From: Pleurocapsa minor GSE-CHR-MK 17-07R | GTDB lineage: Bacteria; Chloroflexota; Anaerolineae; Aggregatilineales; Phototrophicaceae | NCBI GenBank assembly: GCA_019359125.1 | Contig: JAHHHY010000007.1 | Location: forward strand, 23,355-87,354 | DNA: 64,000 nucleotides | Direction of reading: 5' to 3' | Shown: piece after piece, positions 45,661 through 55,848 of the stretch | Layout of the letters: the number at the start of each line of letters is the position of its first letter | Numbering within the stretch: the stretch's first letter is position 1 | Notes under the pieces: model-generated | Told to the model about the DNA's origin: nothing | The model's database searches: none | Seen by the model: the letters and a program-made list of their open reading frames with translations, nothing else | Program-made: the position numbers and the translations under genes

Positions 45661-46998
45661 ATGCCCACCCATCCGCCCGGCCCGCCCAATGCGTGGGCCT
45701 TTCTGGGAGACATTCGCGAGCCGTCGCAGCGCCGACTCGATGCCATGCGGTCGGCTGTCGAGACATATGGCAATATCGTCTCGGTGCGGCTGCTGGGCCG
45801 GCGCTATTACCTGATCAATCATCCCGACCTGACGCGTGCCGTGCTGGTGGACGATGCGGCGCATTATCATCGCACGCCCGGCCAGCAGGCTGACCGCGCC
45901 CGCGTGCTGGAGATGGGCAAAGTCACCCACGAGCGCGAGGACCACCGGCGCATCCGGCGCATCATTCAGCCAGCCATGACCCCGGCGCGCATGAGCGTGC
46001 ACGTCGAGCCGATGCGTATGATGGCCAGTGAGCACATGGACAAATGGCAGCCCGGCCAGTCCATCGACATCGCCGAAGACTTGTCGCGCCTGACGATTCG
46101 CATCGCGGCCCGCTGCCTGTTCGACGCGGAGACCGGGGTGACATTCGATGAGTTTGGCGCGGTGCTCAAGCTGGCGCAGGATTACCTGAGCAACATGAAC
46201 CGCGCGATAAAGCTGCCGATCTGGGTGCCCACGCGCGACCATATGCGCCTGTGGAGTGCGTGGGGCACGCTGACAAAATCGATCCGCAGCATGATCGCTG
46301 CCCGGCGGGCTGCACCGGGCCAGCATCACGATATGCTCGAAAATATCCTGGCCGCGGCCGATGAATCCGACGGCGCCCGCCTGACCGACAAAGAAGTCGA
46401 AGACACCATGATCGGCCTGCTGATCGCCGGGCATGAAACGACCGCCACGCTGCTGACCTGGACCCTGTATCTGCTGGCCGAACATCCTGACGCGGAAGCC
46501 GCGCTGCACCGTGAGCTTGACAACGTGCTGGGTGGGCGCGCGGTCACGCCTGATGACCTGCCGCGCCTGCCGTACGTCGATGCGGTCATCCGCGAGTCGA
46601 TGCGCCTGTATCCGCCGGCCTGGGCGCTGACCCGGCGGGCGCTGGCCGGCGCCAATCTGGGCGGCTATGCCATCGACGAGGGCGCGCATGTGTTCATGAG
46701 CCCGTATCTGGCCCAGCGCGATGCCCGTTTTTACGACGATCCGGATACTTTTCGCCCGGAACGCTGGCTGGATGGCCTGGAAAAACGCATCCCGCGCTAT
46801 GCCTATTTTCCCTTTGGCGGCGGCAGCCACATCTGCACCGGCCAGTTTTTCGCGTGGATCGAGGCGCAGACGCTGCTGGCGGCGCTGTGCGCGCGCTGGC
46901 GTTTCGTGCGTGCGGATGATGCCCCGGTCAGGCCGCGCCCGCTGATTACCATGTTCCCTGCGGATCCGCTGCTGATGCTGCCCATGCAGCGCGCATGA
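45661..46998 (+). CDS. Cytochrome P450
   Basis: I-helix AGHETTATLLTW, ExxR ESMRLYP, heme motif FPFGGGSHICTGQFFA; GGAGGACACCCTG-ATG. Confidence 0.96.
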   Translation: MPTHPPGPPNAWAFLGDIREPSQRRLDAMRSAVETYGNIVSVRLLGRRYYLINHPDLTRAVLVDDAAHYHRTPGQQADRARVLEMGKVTHEREDHRRIRRIIQPAMTPARMSVHVEPMRMMASEHMDKWQPGQSIDIAEDLSRLTIRIAARCLFDAETGVTFDEFGAVLKLAQDYLSNMNRAIKLPIWVPTRDHMRLWSAWGTLTKSIRSMIAARRAAPGQHHDMLENILAAADESDGARLTDKEVEDTMIGLLIAGHETTATLLTWTLYLLAEHPDAEAALHRELDNVLGGRAVTPDDLPRLPYVDAVIRESMRLYPPAWALTRRALAGANLGGYAIDEGAHVFMSPYLAQRDARFYDDPDTFRPERWLDGLEKRIPRYAYFPFGGGSHICTGQFFAWIEAQTLLAALCARWRFVRADDAPVRPRPLITMFPADPLLMLPMQRA

Positions 46999-47042
46999 GA
47001 CGCCATTCAGCCAGTATTAAACAAGCTCTCAGCTACGGCATA

Positions 47043-47071
47043 TTGACGCTTTTCAACACGGGTCGTATAGT
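47043..47071 (+). promoter_or_regulatory. Promoter of marR-ABC operon
   Basis: TTGACG (47043-47048), 17 bp, TATAGT (47066-47071). Confidence 0.6.
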
Positions 47072-47079
47072 TAGCACAT

Positions 47080-47106
47080 CAAATGGTTAGAGATACTAAT
47101 CATTTG
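47080..47106. promoter_or_regulatory. Candidate MarR-type operator
   Basis: CAAATGGTTAG-AGATA-CTAATCATTTG, 10/11 matching arms, immediately downstream of the promoter. Confidence 0.65.
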
Positions 47107-47121
47107 GAAGGCAAAGTAATC

Positions 47122-47595
47122 ATGACCGAACAGCAGTACCAAAGTGATGCGGAGGTTTACGCGCTGGCACGCAAAACGCTGCAGATATTTCCCTTGCTCA
47201 TGCGTTTGATGAGCGGAGAGATGCGCAGTGATGACCGCAAGATGGATGCGGGACTGATGGCCCTTCTGGGGTCACTTCAGTTTCGCCCGCACTCGCTGAG
47301 CGAGCTGGCAGAACGCATGAATGTCAGCCTGCCGACGATGTCCAGCACTGTAAGCACGGCGGAATCTCGCGGATGGGTCACACGGACGCGCTCTGAGAAA
47401 GACCGGCGCATCGTGTGGATTACGATCAATCCCGAGGGGGACCGCGTGCTTGAAGAAGCGCAGCACGAAATCGCGGGGCGCATCGCACGCATTATCGAGG
47501 CGATGCCGCCTGAACAGCGTGGCCAGCTGGATAACGGGATGGATGCCCTGGCCGGGGCCTTCGCCCGCTACCTGGCGGAACACGCAGAGTCATAA
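47122..47595 (+). CDS. MarR family transcriptional regulator
   Basis: LSELAERMNVSLPTMSSTVSTAESRGWVTRTRSEKDRRIVWITINPEG. Confidence 0.92.
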   Translation: MTEQQYQSDAEVYALARKTLQIFPLLMRLMSGEMRSDDRKMDAGLMALLGSLQFRPHSLSELAERMNVSLPTMSSTVSTAESRGWVTRTRSEKDRRIVWITINPEGDRVLEEAQHEIAGRIARIIEAMPPEQRGQLDNGMDALAGAFARYLAEHAES

Positions 47596-47668
47596 TCAGC
47601 AGCACCTGTCGTTACCGACCACTACCCAGCAGCACAGCACGTCACCGAGATGCACGGAGAGATTCAAC

Positions 47669-48646
47669 ATGTCACAATCCAGAGAAATTATCGCGCACGA
47701 CCTGGTCAAGCGTTATGGCGATTTTGCCGCCGTCGACAACATATCCTTCAAGGTCAACGCTGGCGAAGTCTACGGCTTCCTGGGCCCCAACGGCGCGGGC
47801 AAGAGCACGACCGTCACCATGCTGACGACGCTCAGCCTGCCCACCAGCGGCACGGCCACCGTCGGCGGCTTCGACATCACGCGCCAGGCCAATGACGTGC
47901 GCCGTATCAGCGGCGTCACGCTGCAGGATGTCGGCCTCGATCCGCTGATGACCAGCCTGGAGCTGCTCACGATTCAGTCGCGCCTGTTTGGCATGAACAG
48001 CAAGCAGGCCAAAGACCGCGCCATGGAGCTACTGGCGATTGTCAAGCTGAACGAACCCGGCGTGATCAAGCGCCCGGTGGGCAAGTACAGCGGTGGTATG
48101 CGCCGCCGCCTCGACCTGGCGATGGGACTGGCCCATGAGCCGGAAATCCTGTTCCTGGACGAGCCGACGACCGGCCTCGACCCGGCCAGCCGTCGCGACA
48201 TCTGGGCCGAAGTGCGCCGCCTGAACCGCGAGCTGGGCATGACGATCTTCTTGACCACGCAGTATCTGGAAGAAGCCGACGAACTGGCCGACCGGATCGC
48301 CATCATGGTGAAGGGCAAAATCGCCATCGAAGGCCAGCCCGAAGCCCTGAAGTCGTCGCTGGGCAGCGAATCGATCAATGTCACCTTCAAAGATGCCGAT
48401 TCCGCCGCCAGCGCCAAAGATGAACTGGCCGAGATGTTCGACCGTGTGCAGCTGGACCGCCGCATGGTGCGTTTGTACAAGAACGGCGCGGCCCAGGTCG
48501 TGCCGGCTGTTGTCAACCGCCTGAACGAGCGCGCCCTGGTGCCCACGTCGCTGACGCTGACCACGCCCACGCTGGACGATGTGTTCCTGCAGGTGACCGG
48601 CCAGACGATCAACAACGATACCGAAGAAGACGAACCTGCCGCCTGA
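47669..48646 (+). CDS. Daunorubicin/multidrug-type ABC transporter ATP-binding protein (DrrA-like)
   Basis: GFLGPNGAGKSTTVTML, YSGGMRRRLDLAMGLAHEPEILFLDEPTTGLDP. Confidence 0.94.
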   Translation: MSQSREIIAHDLVKRYGDFAAVDNISFKVNAGEVYGFLGPNGAGKSTTVTMLTTLSLPTSGTATVGGFDITRQANDVRRISGVTLQDVGLDPLMTSLELLTIQSRLFGMNSKQAKDRAMELLAIVKLNEPGVIKRPVGKYSGGMRRRLDLAMGLAHEPEILFLDEPTTGLDPASRRDIWAEVRRLNRELGMTIFLTTQYLEEADELADRIAIMVKGKIAIEGQPEALKSSLGSESINVTFKDADSAASAKDELAEMFDRVQLDRRMVRLYKNGAAQVVPAVVNRLNERALVPTSLTLTTPTLDDVFLQVTGQTINNDTEEDEPAA

Positions 48647-48803
48647 GAAGAAAGGGAAGTTAAAAGTTAAAAGGTGAAAGGCGAAAAGAGCCATTCCATG
48701 CTTCGGAAGCTCACAGGCTACACAACACATCGCCCTTTTTAACTTTTAACTCTCCCCTTTTAACGACTCTCTCTGCCTGAACCAGTAAAAGGACTCTACG
48801 CCA

Positions 48804-49640
48804 ATGACCTCTGTAAGCACAGCACCCAGCGCCCTAACGCGCGCCAGCGAGACTGATCACCCGTCGATGCCGTTCGTCAGCCAGGTCGTCATGATGACGC
48901 GCCGCAGCCTGATGACCTCGTTCCGCGATCCGGTCGCCATCCTGCCCGGCTTCTTCATCAACATGTTCTTCCTGTTCATCTACACCGGGTCGCTGGGCAC
49001 GGCGTCCAACTTCCTGCCTGGCCTGGCCGGGCAAAGCTATCTCGGCTTCATCCTGCCGTTCTCGGTCATCAGCGCATCGCTGGGCACGTCGGGCATCGCC
49101 GGCCAGAGCATCGTGCGCGATATCGAGCGCGGCTACTTCGACAAGCTGCTGCTCACGCCGATCAACCGCTGGGCGCTGCTGCTGGGCCCGATGATCTCGG
49201 CCTCGTTCATCCTCGTGCTGCAAACGCTGCTGGTGGTGGGCGTCGCGGTGCTGATGGGCCTGCGCCCCGAAACCGGCATCCCCGGCGTGGCCGCCCTGCT
49301 GGTGCTGTCACTGCTGACGGGTATCGCCTTTGCCGGCTTCACGGTTGCCATCGCCCTGCGCACGGGCAGCGCGGCAGCCACCCAGGGCGCGGGCTTCCTG
49401 TTCTTCCCGCTCTCGTTCCTGACGGCGACGTTTGTGCCCCTCAGCCTGCTGAGCGGCTGGATCCGCACCGCGGCTGAAATCAACCCGATCACCTATATCA
49501 TCGATGCAGGCCGCGCCGTGCTGAATACAGGCTGGGACAACGACATCATGATTCGTGCGCTGATTGCCTGCTTCGTGCTCGGCGGCATCACCTTCACCTT
49601 CGCGCTCACCAGCCTGCGCGCCCGCGCCCGCCGCAAGTAA
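48804..49640 (+). CDS. ABC-2 type transporter permease (DrrB-like)
   Basis: ABC-2 membrane protein with DIERGYFDKLLLTPINRWALLLG, adjacent to DrrA-like ATPase. Confidence 0.9.
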   Translation: MTSVSTAPSALTRASETDHPSMPFVSQVVMMTRRSLMTSFRDPVAILPGFFINMFFLFIYTGSLGTASNFLPGLAGQSYLGFILPFSVISASLGTSGIAGQSIVRDIERGYFDKLLLTPINRWALLLGPMISASFILVLQTLLVVGVAVLMGLRPETGIPGVAALLVLSLLTGIAFAGFTVAIALRTGSAAATQGAGFLFFPLSFLTATFVPLSLLSGWIRTAAEINPITYIIDAGRAVLNTGWDNDIMIRALIACFVLGGITFTFALTSLRARARRK

Positions 49641-49668
49641 TCGGTAACGCCAGCCAGACATCCAAAAC

Positions 49669-49702
49669 AAAAAGGCGCATCCATAACCGGTGCGCCTTTT
49701 TT
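49669..49702. terminator. Bidirectional intrinsic terminator between convergent genes
   Basis: AAAAAGGCGCA ... TGCGCCTTTTTT. Confidence 0.85.
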
Positions 49703-49730
49703 CGTGCCTTCGGCGGGTGTGTGGCCGACG

Positions 49731-50498
49731 TTACAGAATCTGGCTGAGGAACAGCTTGGTGCGCGGGTGCTGCGGATTGTCGAACAGCTGCTCCGGCGTG
49801 CCCGTCTCGACGATGCGGCCCTGGTCGAAAAACAGGATACGGTCGGCCACTTCGCGGGCGAAACCCATCTCGTGGGTCACGCAGACCATCGTCATGCCGC
49901 TGCTGGTCACTTCTTTCATCACGTCCAGCACTTCTTTCACCATTTCCGGGTCCAGCGCCGACGTCGGTTCGTCAAACAGCATGATCTTCGGCTCCATCGC
50001 CAGCGCACGGGCGATAGCGACGCGCTGCTGCTGCCCGCCGGAAAGCTGGCCGGGATACTTTTCGGCCTGTTCAGGGATGCCGACGCGGTCGAGCAGCTCG
50101 CGCGCCTTCTGCTCGGCTTTCTCTTTGCTCCAGCGGCGCACATTCATCGGCGCCAGCATGACATTGTTCAGCACCGTCAGGTGCGGAAACAGGTTGAACT
50201 GCTGGAACACCATGCCGATTTCGCGGCGGATGGCGGCGATATTGCGGATGTCGTGGCCCATCGTGATATTGTCCACGATGATCTCGCCTTCCTGATGTTC
50301 CTCCAGCCGGTTGATGCAGCGGATGAAGGTCGATTTGCCAGAGCCGGACGGCCCGATGACCACCACCACCTCGCGCGGCATCACATCCACAGTCACATCG
50401 CGCAGCACATGAAACTCGCCAAACCACTTGTTCACCTTGCGGCAGATGATGATCGGTTCTGCCGAGGCCGTGTTTTCTGAATGCGTCACATCGCTCAT
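49731..50498 (-). CDS. Polar amino acid ABC transporter ATP-binding protein (GlnQ/AapP-like)
   Basis: [63 protein letters not shown]. Confidence 0.95.
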   Translation of the reverse strand: MSDVTHSENTASAEPIIICRKVNKWFGEFHVLRDVTVDVMPREVVVVIGPSGSGKSTFIRCINRLEEHQEGEIIVDNITMGHDIRNIAAIRREIGMVFQQFNLFPHLTVLNNVMLAPMNVRRWSKEKAEQKARELLDRVGIPEQAEKYPGQLSGGQQQRVAIARALAMEPKIMLFDEPTSALDPEMVKEVLDVMKEVTSSGMTMVCVTHEMGFAREVADRILFFDQGRIVETGTPEQLFDNPQHPRTKLFLSQIL

Positions 50499-50508
50499 AG
50501 GATTTCTC

Positions 50509-52968
50509 TCACCCGAAACGGCGCACTGCGCCCGAACCGCTGGCCTCGATGCGGCGGCTGATAAAGGCCATAAAGTAGCTCACGATAAAGTACACGACGG
50601 TGATATACACGTAGGTTTCGCTTTGCGTGCCCACAAATTCGCTCTGCGCGGTGATCGACTTCGCCATGCCGGTCAGGTCCAGCAGGCCCACCAGCGCCAC
50701 CAGCGACGTATCCTTGAACAGCGCGATACACTGGCCCACCAGCGCCGGAATCACGGCGCGCAATGCCTGCGGCAGCGTGATGAACAGGGTGATCTGGATG
50801 CTGCCCATGCCCAGTGCACGCGCTGCTTCATCCTGGCCGGGCGGCACGCTTTGCAGGCCGCCGCGCACATTTTCCGCCAGATAGGCCGCGCTGAACAGCG
50901 TCAGGCCGACCATGGCGCGGATGGCATTCTCGACATTGGCCAGGCCGGGGTTGATCAGCGGCACCAGTAATTGCGCCATGAACAGCACGGTGATGAGCGG
51001 CACGCCGCGCACCAGCTCGATAAACAGCGTGCAGACCACGCGCACCAGTGGCAGCGAGCTGCGCCGCCCCAAGGCCAGCAGCACGCCCAGCGGGAAACTG
51101 GCCAGAATGGCGACGACCGTCAGCACCATCGTCAGCAGCAGGCCGCCCCAGCGGCGCGTCTCCACGATGCCAATGACGTTTTCCTGGGCCAGCGCGGGTA
51201 TCAGCCCCAGGCTGGAAGCAGCATTCAGCAGCAGCGGCACGATCAGGAACAATGCCAGCCAGATCAGGCTGCTGACGCCGAACCCGATCACCGATTCCCG
51301 AAACGAGAAACGCTGGCTGTTGATGTAGCCCTGGCGGGCAGCCAGCAGGCCAATCGTCATCCACACCAGCGAACCGAGGAGAATGCCGCTCACGTTGTCG
51401 CTGGTATCCCCGTGCAGCAGCACGACCTGCGCGATGCCAGTGAGCGCGACCGATGCAAACAGCGGCCTGCCCCATGACGCACGGTTCAGCGTGATGCCGG
51501 CGAAGAACATCCAGCCGACCCACGCGAACGAGGCAAACATGAAGGCAAAGTCGAGTGTGCTGTAGCCGTTCACGCCGTAAATCAGGACGAAAAACAGCGT
51601 CAGCACGACTGCCCACAAGGGGCCGACCAGCGCACGTGCCGGCGCGTGTGCCGACTGGTTGCGCGGGGCACGCGGGCGCAGCTGCACCAGCGCGTATCCG
51701 GCGCCATAGCCGACGGCCAGCAGCCCGATGAACGGAATCAGCCCGCGCCCCAGCAGCGCCAGAATCGGCCCGGCAAACAGGCTCATATAATCTGGCAGGC
51801 TGCGTTCGCCACGATACAGATTATCGGTCATGCTGATGAAGGGAATCTGCGAATCCTCAAACATCGGGCGGCCGCCGACCACGGTGAAGTCGTCGGTGAT
51901 GCGCACATATTCGTTATAGCCGGTGAAGTTGCGCTCCAGAATCGGCGGGATGCCGCGCACATCCAGAATGCCCACCGTCTCGCTGCCTTCCGGCAGGCTT
52001 TTCTCCAGCACGTACCAGCCATCGGCCGGCGCGACAAATTCGTAGACGGGATATTCAATCGGCTGGCCGCTGTTGGTGCGCTCCCCGGCCTGGGCGTCGC
52101 GCGCCTGGGCGATATCCAGCACCGCGCTGCTCACCTGGGCCAGCGTCGCCCCATCCAGGATCCGGATCGAGATTGATTCGGTATTCACCTGATAGGTCGC
52201 GGTGGTTTCCTCTGGCATGCTCAGGCCGTCGCGGCTGTCCTGGGCGGCGGCGCGCTGGCGTTCTGTCAGCGTGTCGCCCGCCAGCAGGGCATCCAGCCGG
52301 GCGATTTCTGCCTCGGTGCGGAAGCGCGCGCGGGCCGCGTTATACACGCCGCTGGCCGCCCGGTCCATGAAGCCAGACATCCCCACCAGGTCAGTATCGT
52401 TGAGCGCATCAAGCGCAATCTCAAAGCGGACGGTGTCGCCCTGGCGCGCCAGAAAGGCCGCACGCGGCTGTGGCAGTTCACTGATGGTGCCGCTTTGCAC
52501 CTCCACCGCGCCCACGGCCAGAAAGCTGGGCGGCGTGGAAAACAGCAGGGCGGACGCGGCGGGCACCACCATCATCGTCAGCACCAGCCCGATCAGGGCG
52601 GCCTGCACGAAACGGGACACGCGAATATAGGCATAGATGCTGTAGCCGAGGGCGAAGGCCACGAACAGCACGGCCAGGTTGACGCGCCACACCTGGTCGA
52701 TGGGGAACAGGCCCACCATCAGCAGGCGCAGGTTGCGCGTGATGACCAGCCAGTTCGCCTGGGCGATCACCCAGTTGGCCAGCGCCAGCGTGAATACCAC
52801 CAGCAGGATGGTGGTCACGATCGTCAGCACCGTGTCGAAGCGCGATTTGAACAGGTTTTCGCGCATCCAGGCCAGCGGCCCGCTGACGAGCATCGGAGCC
52901 GGGCGCGCAGGAATTTCCTCGTAAACGGTGCCAGTGGTGCGCGGGAAAAGGTCAGGAGCGGTCGTCAT
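50509..52968 (-). CDS. Amino acid ABC transporter permease (AapM-like) with large extracytoplasmic insert
   Basis: [45 protein letters not shown]. Confidence 0.88.
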   Translation of the reverse strand: MTTAPDLFPRTTGTVYEEIPARPAPMLVSGPLAWMRENLFKSRFDTVLTIVTTILLVVFTLALANWVIAQANWLVITRNLRLLMVGLFPIDQVWRVNLAVLFVAFALGYSIYAYIRVSRFVQAALIGLVLTMMVVPAASALLFSTPPSFLAVGAVEVQSGTISELPQPRAAFLARQGDTVRFEIALDALNDTDLVGMSGFMDRAASGVYNAARARFRTEAEIARLDALLAGDTLTERQRAAAQDSRDGLSMPEETTATYQVNTESISIRILDGATLAQVSSAVLDIAQARDAQAGERTNSGQPIEYPVYEFVAPADGWYVLEKSLPEGSETVGILDVRGIPPILERNFTGYNEYVRITDDFTVVGGRPMFEDSQIPFISMTDNLYRGERSLPDYMSLFAGPILALLGRGLIPFIGLLAVGYGAGYALVQLRPRAPRNQSAHAPARALVGPLWAVVLTLFFVLIYGVNGYSTLDFAFMFASFAWVGWMFFAGITLNRASWGRPLFASVALTGIAQVVLLHGDTSDNVSGILLGSLVWMTIGLLAARQGYINSQRFSFRESVIGFGVSSLIWLALFLIVPLLLNAASSLGLIPALAQENVIGIVETRRWGGLLLTMVLTVVAILASFPLGVLLALGRRSSLPLVRVVCTLFIELVRGVPLITVLFMAQLLVPLINPGLANVENAIRAMVGLTLFSAAYLAENVRGGLQSVPPGQDEAARALGMGSIQITLFITLPQALRAVIPALVGQCIALFKDTSLVALVGLLDLTGMAKSITAQSEFVGTQSETYVYITVVYFIVSYFMAFISRRIEASGSGAVRRFG

Positions 52969-52984
52969 CAGGGGTCCTTTTCCG

Positions 52985-54694
52985 TCACCGCGTCACAAGC
53001 TGGAAGCGGGCATTGATCCAGTTCATGATGCCAGAAATCACCAGGCTGAGCACCAGATACGTCACCATGACGATGATGATCGTGGTCACGCTCTGGCCGC
53101 TCTGGTTGCCCACGGTGAACATCACCTGATACACGTCGGCAAACGAGATCGCGACGGCCAGGCTGGAATTTTTGGCCAGGTTGAGATACTGATTGGTCAT
53201 CGGTGGGATAATCACGCGCAGCGCCTGCGGCAGGATAATCATGCGCAGCAGCTGGTTGTAGCTCAGCCCCAGCGCGCGCGCCGCCTCAAGCTGTCCACGC
53301 GGCACCGCCAGGATGCCTGCGCGCACAATTTCGGCGATGAAGGCTGCTGTGTAGATGACCAGCGCCAGCAGCAGCGCCACGTATTCGGGCGACAGCGTAT
53401 CGCCGGACCCCATACGCAGGCCCTGCCGCTCTGGCAGCACGATTTCCAGCGGGGCCGTCGCGTAGGCCAGCGCCTGTTCGCGGGTCATCAGGTCTTCTTC
53501 CAGCGCCTGCGCGACCGGCATTTCGATCAGCGCGCCGTCCTGCTGCACGATGATCGTCGCCGGAACAGGCTCGGACGACACGATCACCCAGCCGACCACG
53601 GTGAAGATCACGGCGGCCAGCACGGCGATGCGCACGCGCGGATACGGCTTGCCCGTCATTTCGGTCTGGCGGCGCAGATAGAAAAAGATGGCCACCGCGA
53701 AGCCCAGCCCGATGGTGATGAACGCGGCCCATTCGGCAAAGCGGCCAGTGGCCCAGATTTCCGGATACGTCAGCCCGCGATTATTCAGCCAGATGATCGG
53801 GCGCGTCTCAAAGCGCAGACCGCCGTTCGGCAGCACGCCGAAGTAATAGACCGCCAGCCCGGCGGCGACACCAGCCAGCACGGCCAGCGCCGCGTCGCGG
53901 GCCTCATCTTTCATGAATACCAGAATGGCGGCCAGCCCGCCGCCCACGGCCAGCGCCGCGACCAGGAAACGCACGTCCAGCAGCGCGCCCAGGCCGTTCA
54001 ATTCACCCCAGGTATCCGGATTGGCGCCCCCCAGCGTATGCAGCACGATCAGCGTGACCAGCGCGCTGGCAAACAGCGTCCACCAGAACTGGCGTTTAGC
54101 GGCGTCGGCCCGGCGCAGCCAGACCCACATCCCCAGCGCGATTACGCCGAGCAGGATCCAACTGGTGGGTAGCGTGGCGATGGCCTCCTGCGGAAAAGTC
54201 AGGCTGTCGCGCAGCTGTGGCAGCGAGAGCACCACCACGAAAAACATCACAAAGATGACGACCAGCAGGGGGGAATTACGCAGGATTTCGACGAAGAAGC
54301 GGGTGATATTTTGCAGCAGCCAGTTGCGGCTGAGCAGCAGGATGCCGGCCAGGATGCCCAGCAGCGTCGCGCCCACCAGCCCGGCAAGCACCACGCTCAG
54401 CGTGTTTTCCAGGCCGACGCGAAAGGCCTCCCAGTACGAGTCGTTCGCGCTGTAGTCGCCCGCGCCGCCAATCTCGAAACCGGCACGGTTCTGCATAAAT
54501 TCGAGGTTGGGATTGAGGTTGTTGGCTTCCAGCGCCGAAAGGATATTGTTCCACACCTGTGCCAGCAGGAACACCAGCAGGGCCAGAAACACCAGCTGCC
54601 CGACGACACGCAGGAAGCGGATATCTGTCAGCAGGCTGAGCGCACGTTGCAGTACTGGTTTTTTCGCGCCAGAAGCGGCGTCGGCGGTTCGCAT
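52985..54694 (-). CDS. Amino acid ABC transporter permease (AapQ-like) with insert
   Basis: QLEAARALGLSYNQLLRMIILPQALRVIIPPMTNQYLNLAKNSSLAVAI. Confidence 0.88.
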   Translation of the reverse strand: MRTADAASGAKKPVLQRALSLLTDIRFLRVVGQLVFLALLVFLLAQVWNNILSALEANNLNPNLEFMQNRAGFEIGGAGDYSANDSYWEAFRVGLENTLSVVLAGLVGATLLGILAGILLLSRNWLLQNITRFFVEILRNSPLLVVIFVMFFVVVLSLPQLRDSLTFPQEAIATLPTSWILLGVIALGMWVWLRRADAAKRQFWWTLFASALVTLIVLHTLGGANPDTWGELNGLGALLDVRFLVAALAVGGGLAAILVFMKDEARDAALAVLAGVAAGLAVYYFGVLPNGGLRFETRPIIWLNNRGLTYPEIWATGRFAEWAAFITIGLGFAVAIFFYLRRQTEMTGKPYPRVRIAVLAAVIFTVVGWVIVSSEPVPATIIVQQDGALIEMPVAQALEEDLMTREQALAYATAPLEIVLPERQGLRMGSGDTLSPEYVALLLALVIYTAAFIAEIVRAGILAVPRGQLEAARALGLSYNQLLRMIILPQALRVIIPPMTNQYLNLAKNSSLAVAISFADVYQVMFTVGNQSGQSVTTIIIVMVTYLVLSLVISGIMNWINARFQLVTR

Positions 54695-54834
54695 GCACGC
54701 GCTCCTGTAAGGGATAATAAGCGTTCAGAATAACGATGCACTAGGATAGACGAATACGGGGTGGGGCGCAAAAACTGTGCGAGGTTTTGAGAGGGTTCGC
54801 GCCAGATCCATCTAATGCCACCGCATTGGGCGGC

Positions 54835-55689
54835 TCATTTCCCGTGTTCGATCTGGCGCACGGCCAGCCAGAAGCACAGCGGAATCAGCAGCAGGGGCAG
54901 CACCAGCGGTGGCACCAGCTCCACCAGCAGGCGAATTTCTGTGGGCCACGGGGGAATCCGAATCAGATTGATGGCCGCAATATAGCCCACCCCCAGCAGC
55001 GCGGTCGTCATGATGGCGGCCCCGCGCAGCCTGACGGTGGTGCCCACCAGCACGCCAAAGGCGGCCATCAGCGCGCATTCCAGCGGGATGCGCACCACCG
55101 AAATGACCAGCGCCGCGCTGATCGCGATGCGCGACAGCACTGGCTGTTCATTGGTGCCCACCCAGTTGTCGAACAGGATGACGAGCAGCGGCAGCGTGGT
55201 CAGCGCGGCGGCGAACATCACCATGCTGATATTTTCCACATTGCGCCACACCCCGGCCGCCGCCTTGCTGTACATGATGTGATGCAGCGGGCGCGGGCAC
55301 AGGCGCAGCAGATCGAGCGAGTCGTTGCGCACTTCGTCCAGCACGCTCATCGAGGTCATCGAGCCGATGCGAAACAGGGATTGCACGTGCAGTACGAAGG
55401 CCACCGGCAGCACCACCAGCGAGACGGTCGCGGCGGGCATGAACACGGTCAGCAGAAAGGGCAGCGCGATCGACAGCACCAGCAGGATCAGCTGATAGCC
55501 GACATAGCGGCCCAGCAGCCAGAAATCAGGCGGCATCAGCTTCCAGTAAATGCCCAGCTGACGGCGCACGATCGGGTTTGAGCGGCGCGCCCATTCCGGC
55601 CAGGCGCGATCCAGCTCGCGCGGCATTGTCATCACCGGGACGGGGGGCGGGTTTGGTTGTGTCATGAGGGTTTTGGGCTGTGCATTCAT
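54835..55689 (-). CDS. Multi-pass membrane protein of unknown function
   Basis: Six-plus hydrophobic segments; LDLLRLCPRPLHHIMYSKAAAGVWRNVENI resembles ABC-2 permease-like coupling region. Confidence 0.65.
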   Translation of the reverse strand: MNAQPKTLMTQPNPPPVPVMTMPRELDRAWPEWARRSNPIVRRQLGIYWKLMPPDFWLLGRYVGYQLILLVLSIALPFLLTVFMPAATVSLVVLPVAFVLHVQSLFRIGSMTSMSVLDEVRNDSLDLLRLCPRPLHHIMYSKAAAGVWRNVENISMVMFAAALTTLPLLVILFDNWVGTNEQPVLSRIAISAALVISVVRIPLECALMAAFGVLVGTTVRLRGAAIMTTALLGVGYIAAINLIRIPPWPTEIRLLVELVPPLVLPLLLIPLCFWLAVRQIEHGK

Positions 55690-55848
55690 AGCGATAGTAT
55701 GCGTTATGGGCGGGTTTTGTTCAAAAGTGGTTGCCTCACGCGAAGATGATGCCGATGAGTTTGCCCTATAGCACAGCGGACGCCTTTATGTTTTCACTGG
55801 CCCCGTGGCATAATGCAGCGCAATGACGACACATGCAGAAGCCTCCCT

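Noticed and set aside
45592-46830. N-terminal extension of ORF 44434..46830
   Set aside because: Overlaps the clearly coding cytochrome P450 on the other strand; internal ATG at 45591 gives a plausible protein.
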